Positions 24,209-32,684 of a stretch of 49,684 nt of DNA are shown here, in pieces. The stretch comes from Candidatus Nanopelagicales bacterium (GTDB lineage: Bacteria > Actinomycetota > Actinomycetes > S36-B12): NCBI GenBank assembly GCA_009694585.1, contig SHUQ01000005.1:1-49684 (forward strand), in the 5' to 3' direction. Numbering within the stretch: the stretch's first letter is position 1; the number at the start of each line of letters is the position of its first letter. The notes under the pieces are model-generated. The model did no database searches. It was not told the origin of the DNA and saw nothing but the letters and a program-made list of their open reading frames with translations. The translations under genes and the position numbers were made by a program.

Positions 24209-25639
24209 ATGAGCCGCTCGGACGCAAAGACCCTAGATTCACTCAACCTCGACGCTGTTATTAAGGCTTATGACGTCAGGGGGGTTTATCCGGAGCAACT
24301 TGATGTGAATCTGGCCCATGCGGTGGGTGCGGCTTTCGTGCGAGTGGTGGGTGCTGCGGCTCGCGATGGTGGGCCCGGTGCTATTGCGATCGGTCACGAT
24401 ATGCGCCCATCGGGCCCAGACTTGGTGGCAGGATTTGCTGAGGGGGTTCGGGAACAAGGTTGCGATGTCATCCAAATCGGTTTAGCTAGCACCGATGGTC
24501 TCTACTACGCATCAGGTGCACTGGGTATCCCCGGGGCCATGTTCACGGCAAGCCACAACCCCGCGAAATACAACGGCATCAAACTTTGCCGTGCGGGTGC
24601 GGCCCCTGTTGGCCAAGATACCGGCCTCAGAGATATTCGCCTACTCGTCGAAAACGGGGTACCCGCATTTGACGGTCCGATGGGACAGTTGCGCGAACAG
24701 GATCTATTAGTTGACTACGCAATCTTCCTGCGAAATCTGGTAGATGTTTCTGGCATACGCCCGCTGCGGGTAGTTGTTGATGCCGGTAATGGCATGGGCG
24801 GCTACACCGTACCTGCGGTCCTCGGGGAGGCTGCTGGCTTGCCACCGCTGCCCCTAGCCATAGATGAGTTGTTCTTTGAGCTTGATGGCTCGTTCCCAAA
24901 TCACGAGGCCAACCCGATTGATCCAGCGAATTTACTTGACCTGCAAAAACGGGTCCGCGAGGTCGGGGCCGATCTTGGATTGGCTTTTGATGGTGATGCG
25001 GACCGGTGTTTTGTTGTCGACGAGCTCGGCGAAATCGTCAGCCCGTCGACTCTGACCGCTTTGATTGCGGCTCGAGAACTAGCGAAGCATCCAGGATCGA
25101 TGATTATTCACAACTTGATCACCTCCAAGGCCGTACCTGAAGTGGTTATTGAGTGTGGGGGCACTCCAGTGCGCACCCGGGTGGGCCACTCTTTCATCAA
25201 GGCGACCATGGCCGAGACAAATGCGGTATTCGGCGGTGAACATTCGGGGCACTTCTACTTTCGGGATTTCTGGCGGGCCGATTCGGGGATGCTGGCGGCG
25301 CTATACGCGATCGCAGCCCTCGGTGAAACCCCGGCCGGCACCACTATGTCGAGCCTGCTCAAGTCCTATGACAGATATGCGAATAGTGGTGAAATCAACA
25401 CTGAGGTAGCAGATCAGGCGGCGGCAACTTTGGCCATTCGTGAGGCTTTCGGTAATGCCGCGGGTGTAGTTACCGATGACCTTGATGGTCTCACGATTAC
25501 CACTCCCACTTGGTGGCTCAATGTGCGGCCGAGCAATACTGAGCCGCTGCTTCGATTAAATGTTGAAGCAGATGAGGTGGCCGTGATGGAGCAGGTCCGA
25601 GATGATGTACTCGCTCTGATGCGAGGGGGAGTGGCATGA
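24209..25639 (+). CDS. manB: Phosphomannomutase / phosphoglucomutase
   Basis: A 476-residue alpha-D-phosphohexomutase. All four domain signatures are present: the N-terminal IKAYDVRGVYPEQL, the catalytic phosphoserine loop FTASHNPAKYNGIK, the metal-binding loop LAFDGDADRC, the sugar-binding loop GGEHSGHFYF and the phosphate-binding RPSNTEPLLRLN near the C-terminus. It interconverts mannose-6-phosphate and mannose-1-phosphate, the middle step to GDP-mannose, and may also act on glucose phosphates. The gene overlaps the Trm112-like gene by ATGA, and manA follows, so mutase and isomerase are co-expressed. The location matches Rv3257c. Confidence 0.93.
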   Translation: MSRSDAKTLDSLNLDAVIKAYDVRGVYPEQLDVNLAHAVGAAFVRVVGAAARDGGPGAIAIGHDMRPSGPDLVAGFAEGVREQGCDVIQIGLASTDGLYYASGALGIPGAMFTASHNPAKYNGIKLCRAGAAPVGQDTGLRDIRLLVENGVPAFDGPMGQLREQDLLVDYAIFLRNLVDVSGIRPLRVVVDAGNGMGGYTVPAVLGEAAGLPPLPLAIDELFFELDGSFPNHEANPIDPANLLDLQKRVREVGADLGLAFDGDADRCFVVDELGEIVSPSTLTALIAARELAKHPGSMIIHNLITSKAVPEVVIECGGTPVRTRVGHSFIKATMAETNAVFGGEHSGHFYFRDFWRADSGMLAALYAIAALGETPAGTTMSSLLKSYDRYANSGEINTEVADQAAATLAIREAFGNAAGVVTDDLDGLTITTPTWWLNVRPSNTEPLLRLNVEADEVAVMEQVRDDVLALMRGGVA

Positions 25640-25821
25640 CAAGCGGGCCTTTGGGATTAGCGATGGCATTATGGGATGTCTTGGCGTGCCCATGTCCGCA
25701 ACATGCACCGGTGACCGCCGATGAAGTAAGCGGCCAAATTGTTTGCACCAAGTGCGCTGCGCGCTTTGAGGTATTAGATGGCATCCCGATCATGTTGTTG
25801 GATTCAAGGGATCAGGCCTGA
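25636..25821 (+). CDS. Trm112-family small zinc-ribbon protein
   Basis: 61 residues. LWDVLACPCPQH (12-23), then QIVCTKCAARFEVLDGIPIML (34-54), is the Trm112/UPF0434 fold, with C18, C20, C37 and C40 as probable zinc ligands. In eukaryotes Trm112 activates methyltransferases; the role of bacterial homologues is not settled. ATG 25636 overlaps the mutase stop, and internal ATG 25663 is possible. It sits between the mutase and manA, two bases before the latter, so it is part of the mannose operon. Confidence 0.8.
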   Translation: MTSGPLGLAMALWDVLACPCPQHAPVTADEVSGQIVCTKCAARFEVLDGIPIMLLDSRDQA

Positions 25822-25823
25822 AC

Positions 25824-26906
25824 ATGCTCGTAGTTCGCGGTGCAATCAAAGACTATGACTGGGGTATGACCGATGGCTTAGCCCCATGGGCGGGTGAGAG
25901 CACAGGCGGCCCGCAGGCCGAATTGTGGTTCGGTGTCCACCCGGGTGGCCCCTCGCCACTTGTTGATGCTGACGGAGATGAAACCGGCGAGGTGCTCGCG
26001 GACAAGTTTGATATCGCAGCCATCCCGCTATTGGTCAAGTTACTTGCGGCTGCCCGCCCACTAAGTGTTCAGGTGCATCCACCACTGTCTGCGGCCGCTG
26101 CCGGCTGGCAAGCCCAGCAGACATCGGGTGCACCCCGCGTACTAAGTGACCCATTCGAGAAAACCGAGATGCTTATTGCCCTCGAGCCATTTGAGGCTTT
26201 TGCTGGTTGGCGTGATCGTGAGCAGGTAATCGCGATGCTCACCGAAATCGATGGAGCCCAGGGTGCGCTAAAACTTCTCGCGGCAGGTGATCTGGGCGGT
26301 GTAATACGTGCCTTACTGGCAATCGGCACCAAAGAATGCATTGCTTCACTTGCTGCAGCGGCGAGTTCAGCCGGCTTATCTGCGGCACAGGTCGCCGCCT
26401 ACGTGACGGTTGCTGATAATTACCCGGACGATCCAGGCGCTCTCGTTACGGTGCTGCTCGACTATTTGAGCCTAGCCGCCGGCGAAGCTATTTATGTGCC
26501 AGCCGGAGTACCGCATAGCTATATCCGCGGCATCGGACTAGAGGTGATGACCTCCAGTGACAATGTGATTCGCCTTGGTCTGACCAGCAAGCCAGTGTTT
26601 GTTGAGCATGCGATTGCCGCACTGCGCCCAGATCTTGACCCGCAGATTGTTAGGGCAGTCCATGGCGACATCCTGTGGCCGGTCAACTCGCCATTCGTCG
26701 TGCGCATGCTGACCGAAGGCTCCGAGCGCATCCCAATGGGGGCCTATCGAATTCTGCTGCTGATTGAGGGCACCGCGGTCGTGGTTTCTGATGCGGCTGA
26801 GATAACTTTGCGCCCGGGCACCGCGGCTGTCATGGCCGCAGATGACCCGGATGCTTATGTTGAGGCGGACGGTTTAGTCGCAATTATTCAATCCACCGAG
26901 CGCTAG
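25824..26906 (+). CDS. manA: Mannose-6-phosphate isomerase, class I
   Basis: A 360-residue zinc-dependent cupin enzyme converting fructose-6-phosphate to mannose-6-phosphate. The N-terminal blocks DYDWG, AELWFGVHPGGPS, LSVQVHP and EKTEMLIAL carry the zinc-binding His/Glu residues. LAAGEAIYVPAGVPHSYI and LEVMTSSDNVIRLGLTSK are the type I PMI signature with the second zinc ligand set. The length is slightly shorter than E. coli ManA. The gene follows the Trm112-like gene by two bases. With the mutase and the pyrophosphorylase at 14829 it supplies GDP-mannose for wall and lipid glycans. Position corresponds to Rv3255c. Confidence 0.93.
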   Translation: MLVVRGAIKDYDWGMTDGLAPWAGESTGGPQAELWFGVHPGGPSPLVDADGDETGEVLADKFDIAAIPLLVKLLAAARPLSVQVHPPLSAAAAGWQAQQTSGAPRVLSDPFEKTEMLIALEPFEAFAGWRDREQVIAMLTEIDGAQGALKLLAAGDLGGVIRALLAIGTKECIASLAAAASSAGLSAAQVAAYVTVADNYPDDPGALVTVLLDYLSLAAGEAIYVPAGVPHSYIRGIGLEVMTSSDNVIRLGLTSKPVFVEHAIAALRPDLDPQIVRAVHGDILWPVNSPFVVRMLTEGSERIPMGAYRILLLIEGTAVVVSDAAEITLRPGTAAVMAADDPDAYVEADGLVAIIQSTER

Positions 26907-26917
26907 GGTCAACGTAG

Positions 26918-27832
26918 ATGAGCACCGAGGGCGGCAAAAAAGCTGTTGTCGCAGCATTAATGGCAAATGTCGGCATTGCGATAAGCAAATTCGTTGCCTT
27001 TTTCTTCACCGGATCTTCATCGATGCTCTCCGAAGCAATCCACTCGGTGGCCGACTCCAGTAATCAGGTGTTACTGCTCGTAGGTAACAAGCGTTCGCAG
27101 AAACCTGCCGATGAGAAACACCCATTTGGGTATGGCCGTCGCCGTTTTGTCTATGGTTTCATCGTCGCGGTTGTCCTGTTTCTAATTGGCGGACTTTTCT
27201 CATTGTACGAAGGGCTGCATAAATGGCAGGAGCCCGAGCCGCTTAGTGACTGGTGGATTGCGGTACTGGTTCTCGTAATTGCGATCGGACTCGAGGCATT
27301 TTCCTTCCGCACCGCGCTGCGGGAAACCAATAAATCACGTGGCGAAAGGTCAATTGCAAGTTTCGTCAGGGATGCGCGCCAGCCTGAGCTACCAGTTATT
27401 TTACTTGAAGATGCCGGTGCTCTCGTGGGTCTGGTTTTCGCTTTAATTGGTGTCAGCATGGCGGTCATCACCGGCGATGGCCGTTGGGATGCGGTTGGCG
27501 CCATGGCCGTTGGCACTTTGTTGGTGGTTATCGCCATCTTCTTGGCTATGGAGATGGCCACGATGCTGGTCGGCGAAAGCGCGCTCCCCGAAGAAGTGAC
27601 AGCGATTCGGGCGGCACTAGAGGGCGCGCCACTGGTCGAACGGGTTATTCACCTGCGCACGATGCATGTGGGCCCAGATGAGCTCATTGTTGGGGCGAAA
27701 ATTGCGATCAGCCATAGTGAAACGGCCGCGGGGATTGCTGCTGCTATTGACGAGGCGGAACGGGCCCTGCGAGCAGCGGTACCGTCAGCTAGGTATGTAT
27801 ACATCGAGCCGGACCTAGATCGCGCCCAATAA
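26918..27832 (+). CDS. Cation diffusion facilitator (CDF) family transporter
   Basis: A 304-residue membrane protein with about six helices. The metal site is visible as SEAIHSVADSSNQ in helix II (HxxxD) and in helix V LLEDAGALVGL, with the conserved HPFGYGRRRF loop between helices II and III. The C-terminal 85 residues form the cytosolic CDF dimer domain (VERVIHLRTMHVGPDELIVG). It probably exports Zn, Mn or Fe in exchange for protons. TAGGGT (26904-26909), overlapping the manA stop, lies eight bases before ATG, so a near-leaderless internal promoter is possible; otherwise it is the last gene of the mannose operon. The metal cannot be assigned. Confidence 0.88.
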   Translation: MSTEGGKKAVVAALMANVGIAISKFVAFFFTGSSSMLSEAIHSVADSSNQVLLLVGNKRSQKPADEKHPFGYGRRRFVYGFIVAVVLFLIGGLFSLYEGLHKWQEPEPLSDWWIAVLVLVIAIGLEAFSFRTALRETNKSRGERSIASFVRDARQPELPVILLEDAGALVGLVFALIGVSMAVITGDGRWDAVGAMAVGTLLVVIAIFLAMEMATMLVGESALPEEVTAIRAALEGAPLVERVIHLRTMHVGPDELIVGAKIAISHSETAAGIAAAIDEAERALRAAVPSARYVYIEPDLDRAQ

Positions 27833-27875
27833 GCGGGCAGATCTTAACTATTGCTACTCTCCGGGCGCGGTAGAT

Positions 27876-27905
27876 TTGCCTTATCGCCAGCAACTGGCAC
27901 AATAT
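27876..27905 (+). promoter_or_regulatory. Candidate sahH promoter
   Basis: TTGCCT (27876-27881) and CAATAT (27900-27905) are separated by 18 bases. Transcription would start near 27912 and leave a leader of about 100 bases before sahH. Confidence 0.45.
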
Positions 27906-27911
27906 GGCTGT

Positions 27912-28014
27912 CGCCATGGTCCGGAGCCCTGGTTCCCGTCGCGGCCTTCCTTAACTGGCGAACCATCGAAGCCTCGTGCCGTTCGCATCACTTACACCTA
28001 CGAGGAGACTTTCA
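27912..28014 (+). promoter_or_regulatory. sahH 5' leader, possibly structured
   Basis: The leader can pair ATGGT (near 27934) with ACCAT (near 27963), and a small ATGGC-TGTC-GCCAT hairpin spans its beginning. The ribosome binding site GAGGAG lies just before ATG 28015. I could not match it to the known SAH or SAM riboswitch consensus, so a regulatory RNA is only a possibility. Confidence 0.25.
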
Positions 28015-29472
28015 ATGTCTGTTGTGAAATCTGACGGCACATCTGATTACCAGGTTGCTGATTTGTCTTTGGCCGATTTCGGCCGCGATGAAATTCGACT
28101 GGCCGAGCACGAGATGCCTGGCCTGATGGCAATGCGTTCCGAATTCGGTGCCAGTAAGCCGCTCAAGGGTGCGCGCATTACCGGATCGCTGCATATGACG
28201 GTCCAGACTGCGGTGCTCATCGAAACCCTGGTGGATTTGGGTGCCGATGTGCGGTGGGCCTCGTGCAATATCTTCTCCACCCAAGATCACGCCGCCGCCG
28301 CGGTGGTAGTTGGCCGCGATGGCACGGTTGCAAAACCCAATGGGGTGCCGGTATTTGCCTGGAAGGGTGAGACCCTTCCCGAGTACTGGTGGTGCACTGA
28401 GCAAATCTTGATGTGGCCAGATGGCAAAGGCCCGAACATGATCCTTGACGATGGCGGCGATGCCACGATGCTCGTTCACAAGGGCAAGGAGTTCGAGGCT
28501 TCCGGCCTAGTTCCAACACCCGATGAGACAACTTCCGAAGAGTATGCGGTGGTCCTTGAAACCCTGCGCCGCTCCCTCACCGAGGATGCCACTCTCTGGA
28601 CCACGATCGCGGCAGGCATCAAAGGTGTCACCGAAGAGACCACTACCGGTGTGCATCGCCTCTACGAGATGATGCGTGCTGGTGAACTTATGTTCCCGGC
28701 AATTAACGTCAACGACTCTGTCACCAAGAGCAAGTTCGACAATAAGTATGGCTGCCGGCACTCCCTTATCGATGGCATTAACCGGGCTACCGACGTCATG
28801 ATCGGTGGCAAGGTCGCCGTGGTTTGCGGATTCGGCGATGTGGGTAAGGGCAGTGCTGATTCACTGCGCGGACAAGGTGCGCGTGTGATCGTCACTGAAA
28901 TTGACCCGATATGTGCACTGCAGGCTGCTATGGATGGCTATCAGGTGGCCAAGCTTGACGATGTTATTGATGTTGCTGACATATTCATCACCGCCACCGG
29001 CTGCTACGACGTCATCACTGCTGAGCAGATGGGCAAGATGAAGCATCAGGCCATCGTCGGCAACATCGGTCACTTCGACAACGAAATCGACATTGCTGGG
29101 CTTGCTGCGACACCTGGTGTGGTGCGCAAGACCATTAAGCCACAAGTTGATGAGTGGACTTTCGCCAATGGCAAGTCGATAATCATGCTGTCCGAAGGTC
29201 GCTTGCTAAATCTTGGCAATGCCACCGGTCACCCCTCGTTCGTGATGAGTAACTCCTTCACGAATCAAGTGTTGGCGCAGATCGAATTGTTCACCAAGCT
29301 CGACGAGTACCCACTGGGTGTCTACACCTTGCCCAAGGCGCTCGACGAGAAGGTTGCGCGCTTGCATCTTGATGCACTTGGAGTTCGCCTCACCGAATTG
29401 AGCAAGAAGCAGGCTGAGTACCTAGGGCTTGATGTCGCCGGCCCATACAAGCCGGAGCATTACCGCTACTAG
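28015..29472 (+). CDS. sahH: Adenosylhomocysteinase (S-adenosylhomocysteine hydrolase)
   Basis: A 485-residue NAD-dependent enzyme that reversibly splits S-adenosylhomocysteine into adenosine and homocysteine, sustaining the methyl cycle. The substrate-domain blocks LTGSLHM-type (here [20 protein letters not shown]), [14 protein letters not shown] and [14 protein letters not shown] are present. The NAD-binding loop [20 protein letters not shown] and the C-terminal [20 protein letters not shown] ending PYKPEHYRY are highly conserved. The length includes the extra segment typical of actinobacterial and plant enzymes. ATG 28015 is chosen over 27976 because it has GAGGAG upstream and matches family N-termini. 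It appears to be transcribed alone, with its own leader and a strong terminator. Position matches Rv3248c. Confidence 0.97.
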   Translation: MSVVKSDGTSDYQVADLSLADFGRDEIRLAEHEMPGLMAMRSEFGASKPLKGARITGSLHMTVQTAVLIETLVDLGADVRWASCNIFSTQDHAAAAVVVGRDGTVAKPNGVPVFAWKGETLPEYWWCTEQILMWPDGKGPNMILDDGGDATMLVHKGKEFEASGLVPTPDETTSEEYAVVLETLRRSLTEDATLWTTIAAGIKGVTEETTTGVHRLYEMMRAGELMFPAINVNDSVTKSKFDNKYGCRHSLIDGINRATDVMIGGKVAVVCGFGDVGKGSADSLRGQGARVIVTEIDPICALQAAMDGYQVAKLDDVIDVADIFITATGCYDVITAEQMGKMKHQAIVGNIGHFDNEIDIAGLAATPGVVRKTIKPQVDEWTFANGKSIIMLSEGRLLNLGNATGHPSFVMSNSFTNQVLAQIELFTKLDEYPLGVYTLPKALDEKVARLHLDALGVRLTELSKKQAEYLGLDVAGPYKPEHYRY

Positions 29473-29501
29473 CGAATAAGTGGCGTCCTATAGTTTGGAT
29501 C

Positions 29502-29543
29502 AAGTGCTACCAACTAGCTAACGCTGGTTGGTAGCACTTTTTT
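29502..29543 (+). terminator. Strong intrinsic terminator after sahH
   Basis: A perfect 13-bp stem pairs AAGTGCTACCAAC with GTTGGTAGCACTT around a 12-base loop, followed by a T tract. The adjacent TTAGCTAGCTAA is itself palindromic. Confidence 0.95.
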
Positions 29544-29578
29544 AGCTAGCTAAAGAGTGGGGGAACCCCCTGCCGCGC

Positions 29579-29584
29579 TAACGT
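29579..29584 (+). promoter_or_regulatory. -10 hexamer TAACGT for a leaderless transcript
   Basis: TAACGT is followed by GATCAC and then ATG at 29591. It lies 36 bases after the sahH terminator, so a new promoter is required here. Confidence 0.65.
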
Positions 29585-29590
29585 GATCAC

Positions 29591-30298
29591 ATGCTTAAGG
29601 CCCCACTAACGTTGCCACCGCGGTGGGGATTATGGGATGTCCTGATCACTTTGGGTGGCGCCTTTGGGTTGTCAATTGCCTCGGCATTCATTTTGCGGGG
29701 GCTAGCGGTGCCCTTAGCTTGGCAAATTCTGGTGGGCGGCACCGTGCCTTGGGTGGCATTGGCCGGGTGGCCCCTATTCGTTACTTCGGTTCGAGGCAAT
29801 GGCGCGCGAATTGATCTGGCCCTGCGGCTGAGTTGGCGAGAGGCCGGGTGGGGGGTAGTCGGCGGGCTGGTAGCCCTCATTGCCGCGGCCGCGGCCGCGG
29901 CACTATCGGCGGCCCTCATTGGTGAGTTCCCTTCGGCGGCGGGCGAGATCGGGGCTGAACTGGCGGGCTTGGGCAATGGCTGGGTGCTATTGGCTTTTGG
30001 GCTGATGGTGATCGTCGGGGCGCCGGTGACAGAAGAGCTAGCTTTTCGCGGCCTCTTCTTCGCGGCACTGCGCAAGCATGGCGAGGGACCGGTGCTGACC
30101 GTGGCCATTACGGCTGTGGCATTTGCCCTATTTCACCTAGAACCAGCCCGGATCGGAGTACTTATTTGTGTCGGCGTCTTGTTAGGCTTGGTGCGGTGGC
30201 GCACCGGCTCTTTGGGGGCCTCAATGGTGGCACACGGGGTAGTTAATGCCCCAGCTGCGGTATTTATCATCTTAGGTTTGCCAGGGGTGACACCATAG
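29591..30298 (+). CDS. CPBP family intramembrane glutamic endopeptidase (CAAX-like)
   Basis: A 235-residue protein with about seven membrane helices. The Abi/CPBP catalytic motifs are all present: PVTEELAFRG (EExxxR), ALFHLEP (FxxxH-type) and VAHGVVNAP (HxxxN). Members cleave proteins within the membrane; in bacteria they are linked to immunity, signalling or unknown processes. It starts just after the sahH terminator with a leaderless-type -10 and ends four bases before mtrA, so mtrA may be cotranscribed with it. In M. tuberculosis this place between sahH and mtrA is taken by tmk. The substrate is unknown; an effect on the Mtr signalling system is speculative. Confidence 0.85.
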   Translation: MLKAPLTLPPRWGLWDVLITLGGAFGLSIASAFILRGLAVPLAWQILVGGTVPWVALAGWPLFVTSVRGNGARIDLALRLSWREAGWGVVGGLVALIAAAAAAALSAALIGEFPSAAGEIGAELAGLGNGWVLLAFGLMVIVGAPVTEELAFRGLFFAALRKHGEGPVLTVAITAVAFALFHLEPARIGVLICVGVLLGLVRWRTGSLGASMVAHGVVNAPAAVFIILGLPGVTP

Positions 30299-30302
30299 GG
30301 GC

Positions 30303-31010
30303 ATGAACACCCAATCTGGCGCGCCAACATCAACCCGTGGCCGAGTCCTCATCGTTGATGACGACCAAGCACTCTCTGAGATGCTTGGCATTGTCTTACG
30401 AGGTGAAGGCTTTGATCCGGTATTTTGCGGCGACGGTGCGCAGGCACTTAATGTGTTTCGAGCCACTAAGCCCGATGTGGTGCTACTTGATCTAATGCTG
30501 CCAGGTCGCGATGGCGTAGATGTGTGTCGGGCCATTCGCGCTGAATCCGGTGTCCCAATAGTGATGCTCACGGCGAAGACCGACACCGTCGATGTGGTGG
30601 TGGGCCTGGAGTCTGGGGCAGATGACTACATCGTTAAGCCATTTAAGCCAAAGGAGCTGGTTGCTCGCGTTCGTGCTCGCATGCGCCGCAATGATGATGC
30701 GCTTCCTGTCACCTTGACAATCGGTGACTTGACCATTGATGTCAGCGGCCATCAAGTAACTCGCGACGGCCTAGCGCTGTCGCTTACCCCACTTGAGTTT
30801 GATCTGCTCGTATGTCTGGCGCGCCGGCCCGGGCAGGTTTTCACCCGAGAGGTTTTGCTGCAGGAGGTGTGGGGCTATCGCCACGCTGCTGATACCAGAT
30901 TGGTGAATGTCCATGTGCAGCGACTGCGCGCCAAGATTGAGCACGATCCAGAAGACCCAACCATGGTCGTGACGGTTAGAGGCGTTGGCTACAAGGCCGG
31001 CTCGGCGTAG
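30303..31010 (+). CDS. mtrA: Response regulator MtrA (OmpR/PhoB type)
   Basis: 235 residues. The receiver domain has VLIVDDDQALSEML (acidic pocket D19-D21), phospho-acceptor D63 in LLDLMLPGRDG, T90 in VMLTAKT and K112 in DDYIVKPF. The winged-helix domain has LTPLEFDLLVCLARRPGQVF, the recognition helix region TRLVNVHVQRLRAKIE and VRGVGYK at the end. With MtrB it forms the essential actinobacterial two-component system controlling cell-wall metabolism, division and replication genes. A -10-like CACCAT six bases before ATG could give a leaderless message, or the gene may be read through from the CPBP gene. Confidence 0.96.
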   Translation: MNTQSGAPTSTRGRVLIVDDDQALSEMLGIVLRGEGFDPVFCGDGAQALNVFRATKPDVVLLDLMLPGRDGVDVCRAIRAESGVPIVMLTAKTDTVDVVVGLESGADDYIVKPFKPKELVARVRARMRRNDDALPVTLTIGDLTIDVSGHQVTRDGLALSLTPLEFDLLVCLARRPGQVFTREVLLQEVWGYRHAADTRLVNVHVQRLRAKIEHDPEDPTMVVTVRGVGYKAGSA

Positions 31011-31034
31011 CCGGTTGCCGGTTACCGCCGTAAT

Positions 31035-32684
31035 GTGCGCCATCGGCCCATCAATATGAACAGGCACTTAACCGGGAGCATTGACTTCCTCCTTGCCGGT
31101 CCGCGCTGGACCTTGCGGATTTGGCGGCGGTCACTGCTGCTGCGGGTAACGGCGACCACCTTGGCCTTGTCGATCATTGTGATGGCCGTACTTGGATTCT
31201 CGTTGCTTTCGCGTGTTACCACCGGGTTACTTGATGCCAAGGATCGAGCATCGGTGGGGGAGGCCGCTGCGGGTCTAGTGGAAGCCCAACGAGTTATGGA
31301 TGCCGCCGACACCGGGACGACAACTCCATCGGCGGCGCGGCTAGTTGACTCAGTGGTCATCACCTTGGCTGCCCGTGCCGGCTCACCTAGCCAGTTCGAT
31401 GTGCTGCTGCTCTCATCTGGCCAGTCACCTGATGCGCCAGAGCGTGGTACGAACCTAGTTTCAGTGACCAGTGTGCCCGCTGACCTGCGTTCGGCCGTGA
31501 CCGATTCGAAGCGACAATCTTGGACATATACCGACATTAAGTCAGTAGACGGCGCATCGACTCCGGGGCTAGTGGTTGGTGGTCCGCTCGTCATTCCAAC
31601 GGTCGGTGAGTATGAGTTGTACTACTTGTTCCCACTGACTCAAGAGCAGCAGACCCTAGACCTCGTGCGCAGCTCGGTCCTTGTCACCGGGCTGCTGTTG
31701 GTTGTCCTGTTGGCTTTGGTGGCCGGTCTCATCACTCGTCAAGTGGTGGTGCCGGTGCGCGCGGCAGCCCGCACCGCCCTGAGGTTCGCAGATGGTTACT
31801 TATCTGAACGGATGAAAGTCAAGGGTGAGGATGATCTAGCGAGGTTGGCGGGTGCATTTAACGATATGGCGGCGAGCATCGCTCGACAGATCAAACAACT
31901 TGAGGGACTATCACGCGTCCAGCGGCGATTCGTTTCTGATGTTTCCCATGAATTGCGCACCCCTCTAACTACGATTCGAATGGCCGCGGATGTGATGTTC
32001 GAGGAGCGCGCCTCATTCGATGGTCCCACCGCACGGGCGGCCGAGTTACTACAGGCCCAACTGGACCGGTTCGAGTCGCTTTTGGTTGACCTCCTAGAGA
32101 TCTCTCGTTTCGATGCGGGTGCTGCGGTCCTTGAAGCCGATCCGTTTGACCTTTATGCCCTGGTCGCCCGGGTAATTGAGAGCGCCACCCCACTTTCCGA
32201 ACGCAGCGGGGTGCCACTTCGTCTTTATGCAAATGATGAGCCCAAGTTGCTCAATGCCGATTCGCGTCGAATTGATCGAGTCATCCGAAATCTCGTGGGC
32301 AATGCCATCGAGCATGGAGATGAGGGCGGCGTCGACGTCACCATCGGTTTTAATGAGGAAGCCGCTGCCGTCACGGTTCGTGACTACGGTGTTGGCCTGC
32401 GCCCGGGGGAGTCGTCACTGGTATTTAATCGGTTCTGGCGCGCAGACCCGGCACGAGCCCGCACCACCGGTGGCTCGGGCTTGGGCCTGGCAATTGCACT
32501 CGAAGATGCTCGACTGCACGGTGGCTGGCTTGAGGCCTGGGGTGAGCCGCGAAAAGGAGCTTGCTTCCGATTGACGCTGCCACTCACGGTGCGCGGGGTG
32601 TTTGCCGATTCACCCCTGGAGTTGTACCGGGATGATTCCAAGCTCACGCAGAGCAGTAACGCCGAGAATGTCGAGGTGAGGTAA
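31035..32684 (+). CDS. mtrB: Sensor histidine kinase MtrB
   Basis: 549 residues: an N-terminal cytosolic stretch, a first helix (about 37-60), an extracellular sensor of about 150 residues, a second helix (about 212-235), a HAMP linker, HisKA with H in VSDVSHELRTPL, and an HATPase domain with the N-box RNLVGNAIEHG, the D-box VRDYGVGL and the G-box GGSGLGLAIALEDA. It phosphorylates MtrA in response to envelope or division state. The frame opens with GTG 31035, and ATG 31056 is the alternative. It overlaps lpqB by TAATG, so kinase and lipoprotein are coupled. Confidence 0.95.
   Translation: MRHRPINMNRHLTGSIDFLLAGPRWTLRIWRRSLLLRVTATTLALSIIVMAVLGFSLLSRVTTGLLDAKDRASVGEAAAGLVEAQRVMDAADTGTTTPSAARLVDSVVITLAARAGSPSQFDVLLLSSGQSPDAPERGTNLVSVTSVPADLRSAVTDSKRQSWTYTDIKSVDGASTPGLVVGGPLVIPTVGEYELYYLFPLTQEQQTLDLVRSSVLVTGLLLVVLLALVAGLITRQVVVPVRAAARTALRFADGYLSERMKVKGEDDLARLAGAFNDMAASIARQIKQLEGLSRVQRRFVSDVSHELRTPLTTIRMAADVMFEERASFDGPTARAAELLQAQLDRFESLLVDLLEISRFDAGAAVLEADPFDLYALVARVIESATPLSERSGVPLRLYANDEPKLLNADSRRIDRVIRNLVGNAIEHGDEGGVDVTIGFNEEAAAVTVRDYGVGLRPGESSLVFNRFWRADPARARTTGGSGLGLAIALEDARLHGGWLEAWGEPRKGACFRLTLPLTVRGVFADSPLELYRDDSKLTQSSNAENVEVR

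Noticed and set aside
27912-28014. SAH riboswitch
   Set aside because: The known conserved core sequence could not be found; only general pairing is present.
28012-28479. 155-codon minus-strand frame opposite sahH
   Set aside because: It lies wholly opposite a highly conserved gene and has no motif or ribosome binding site.
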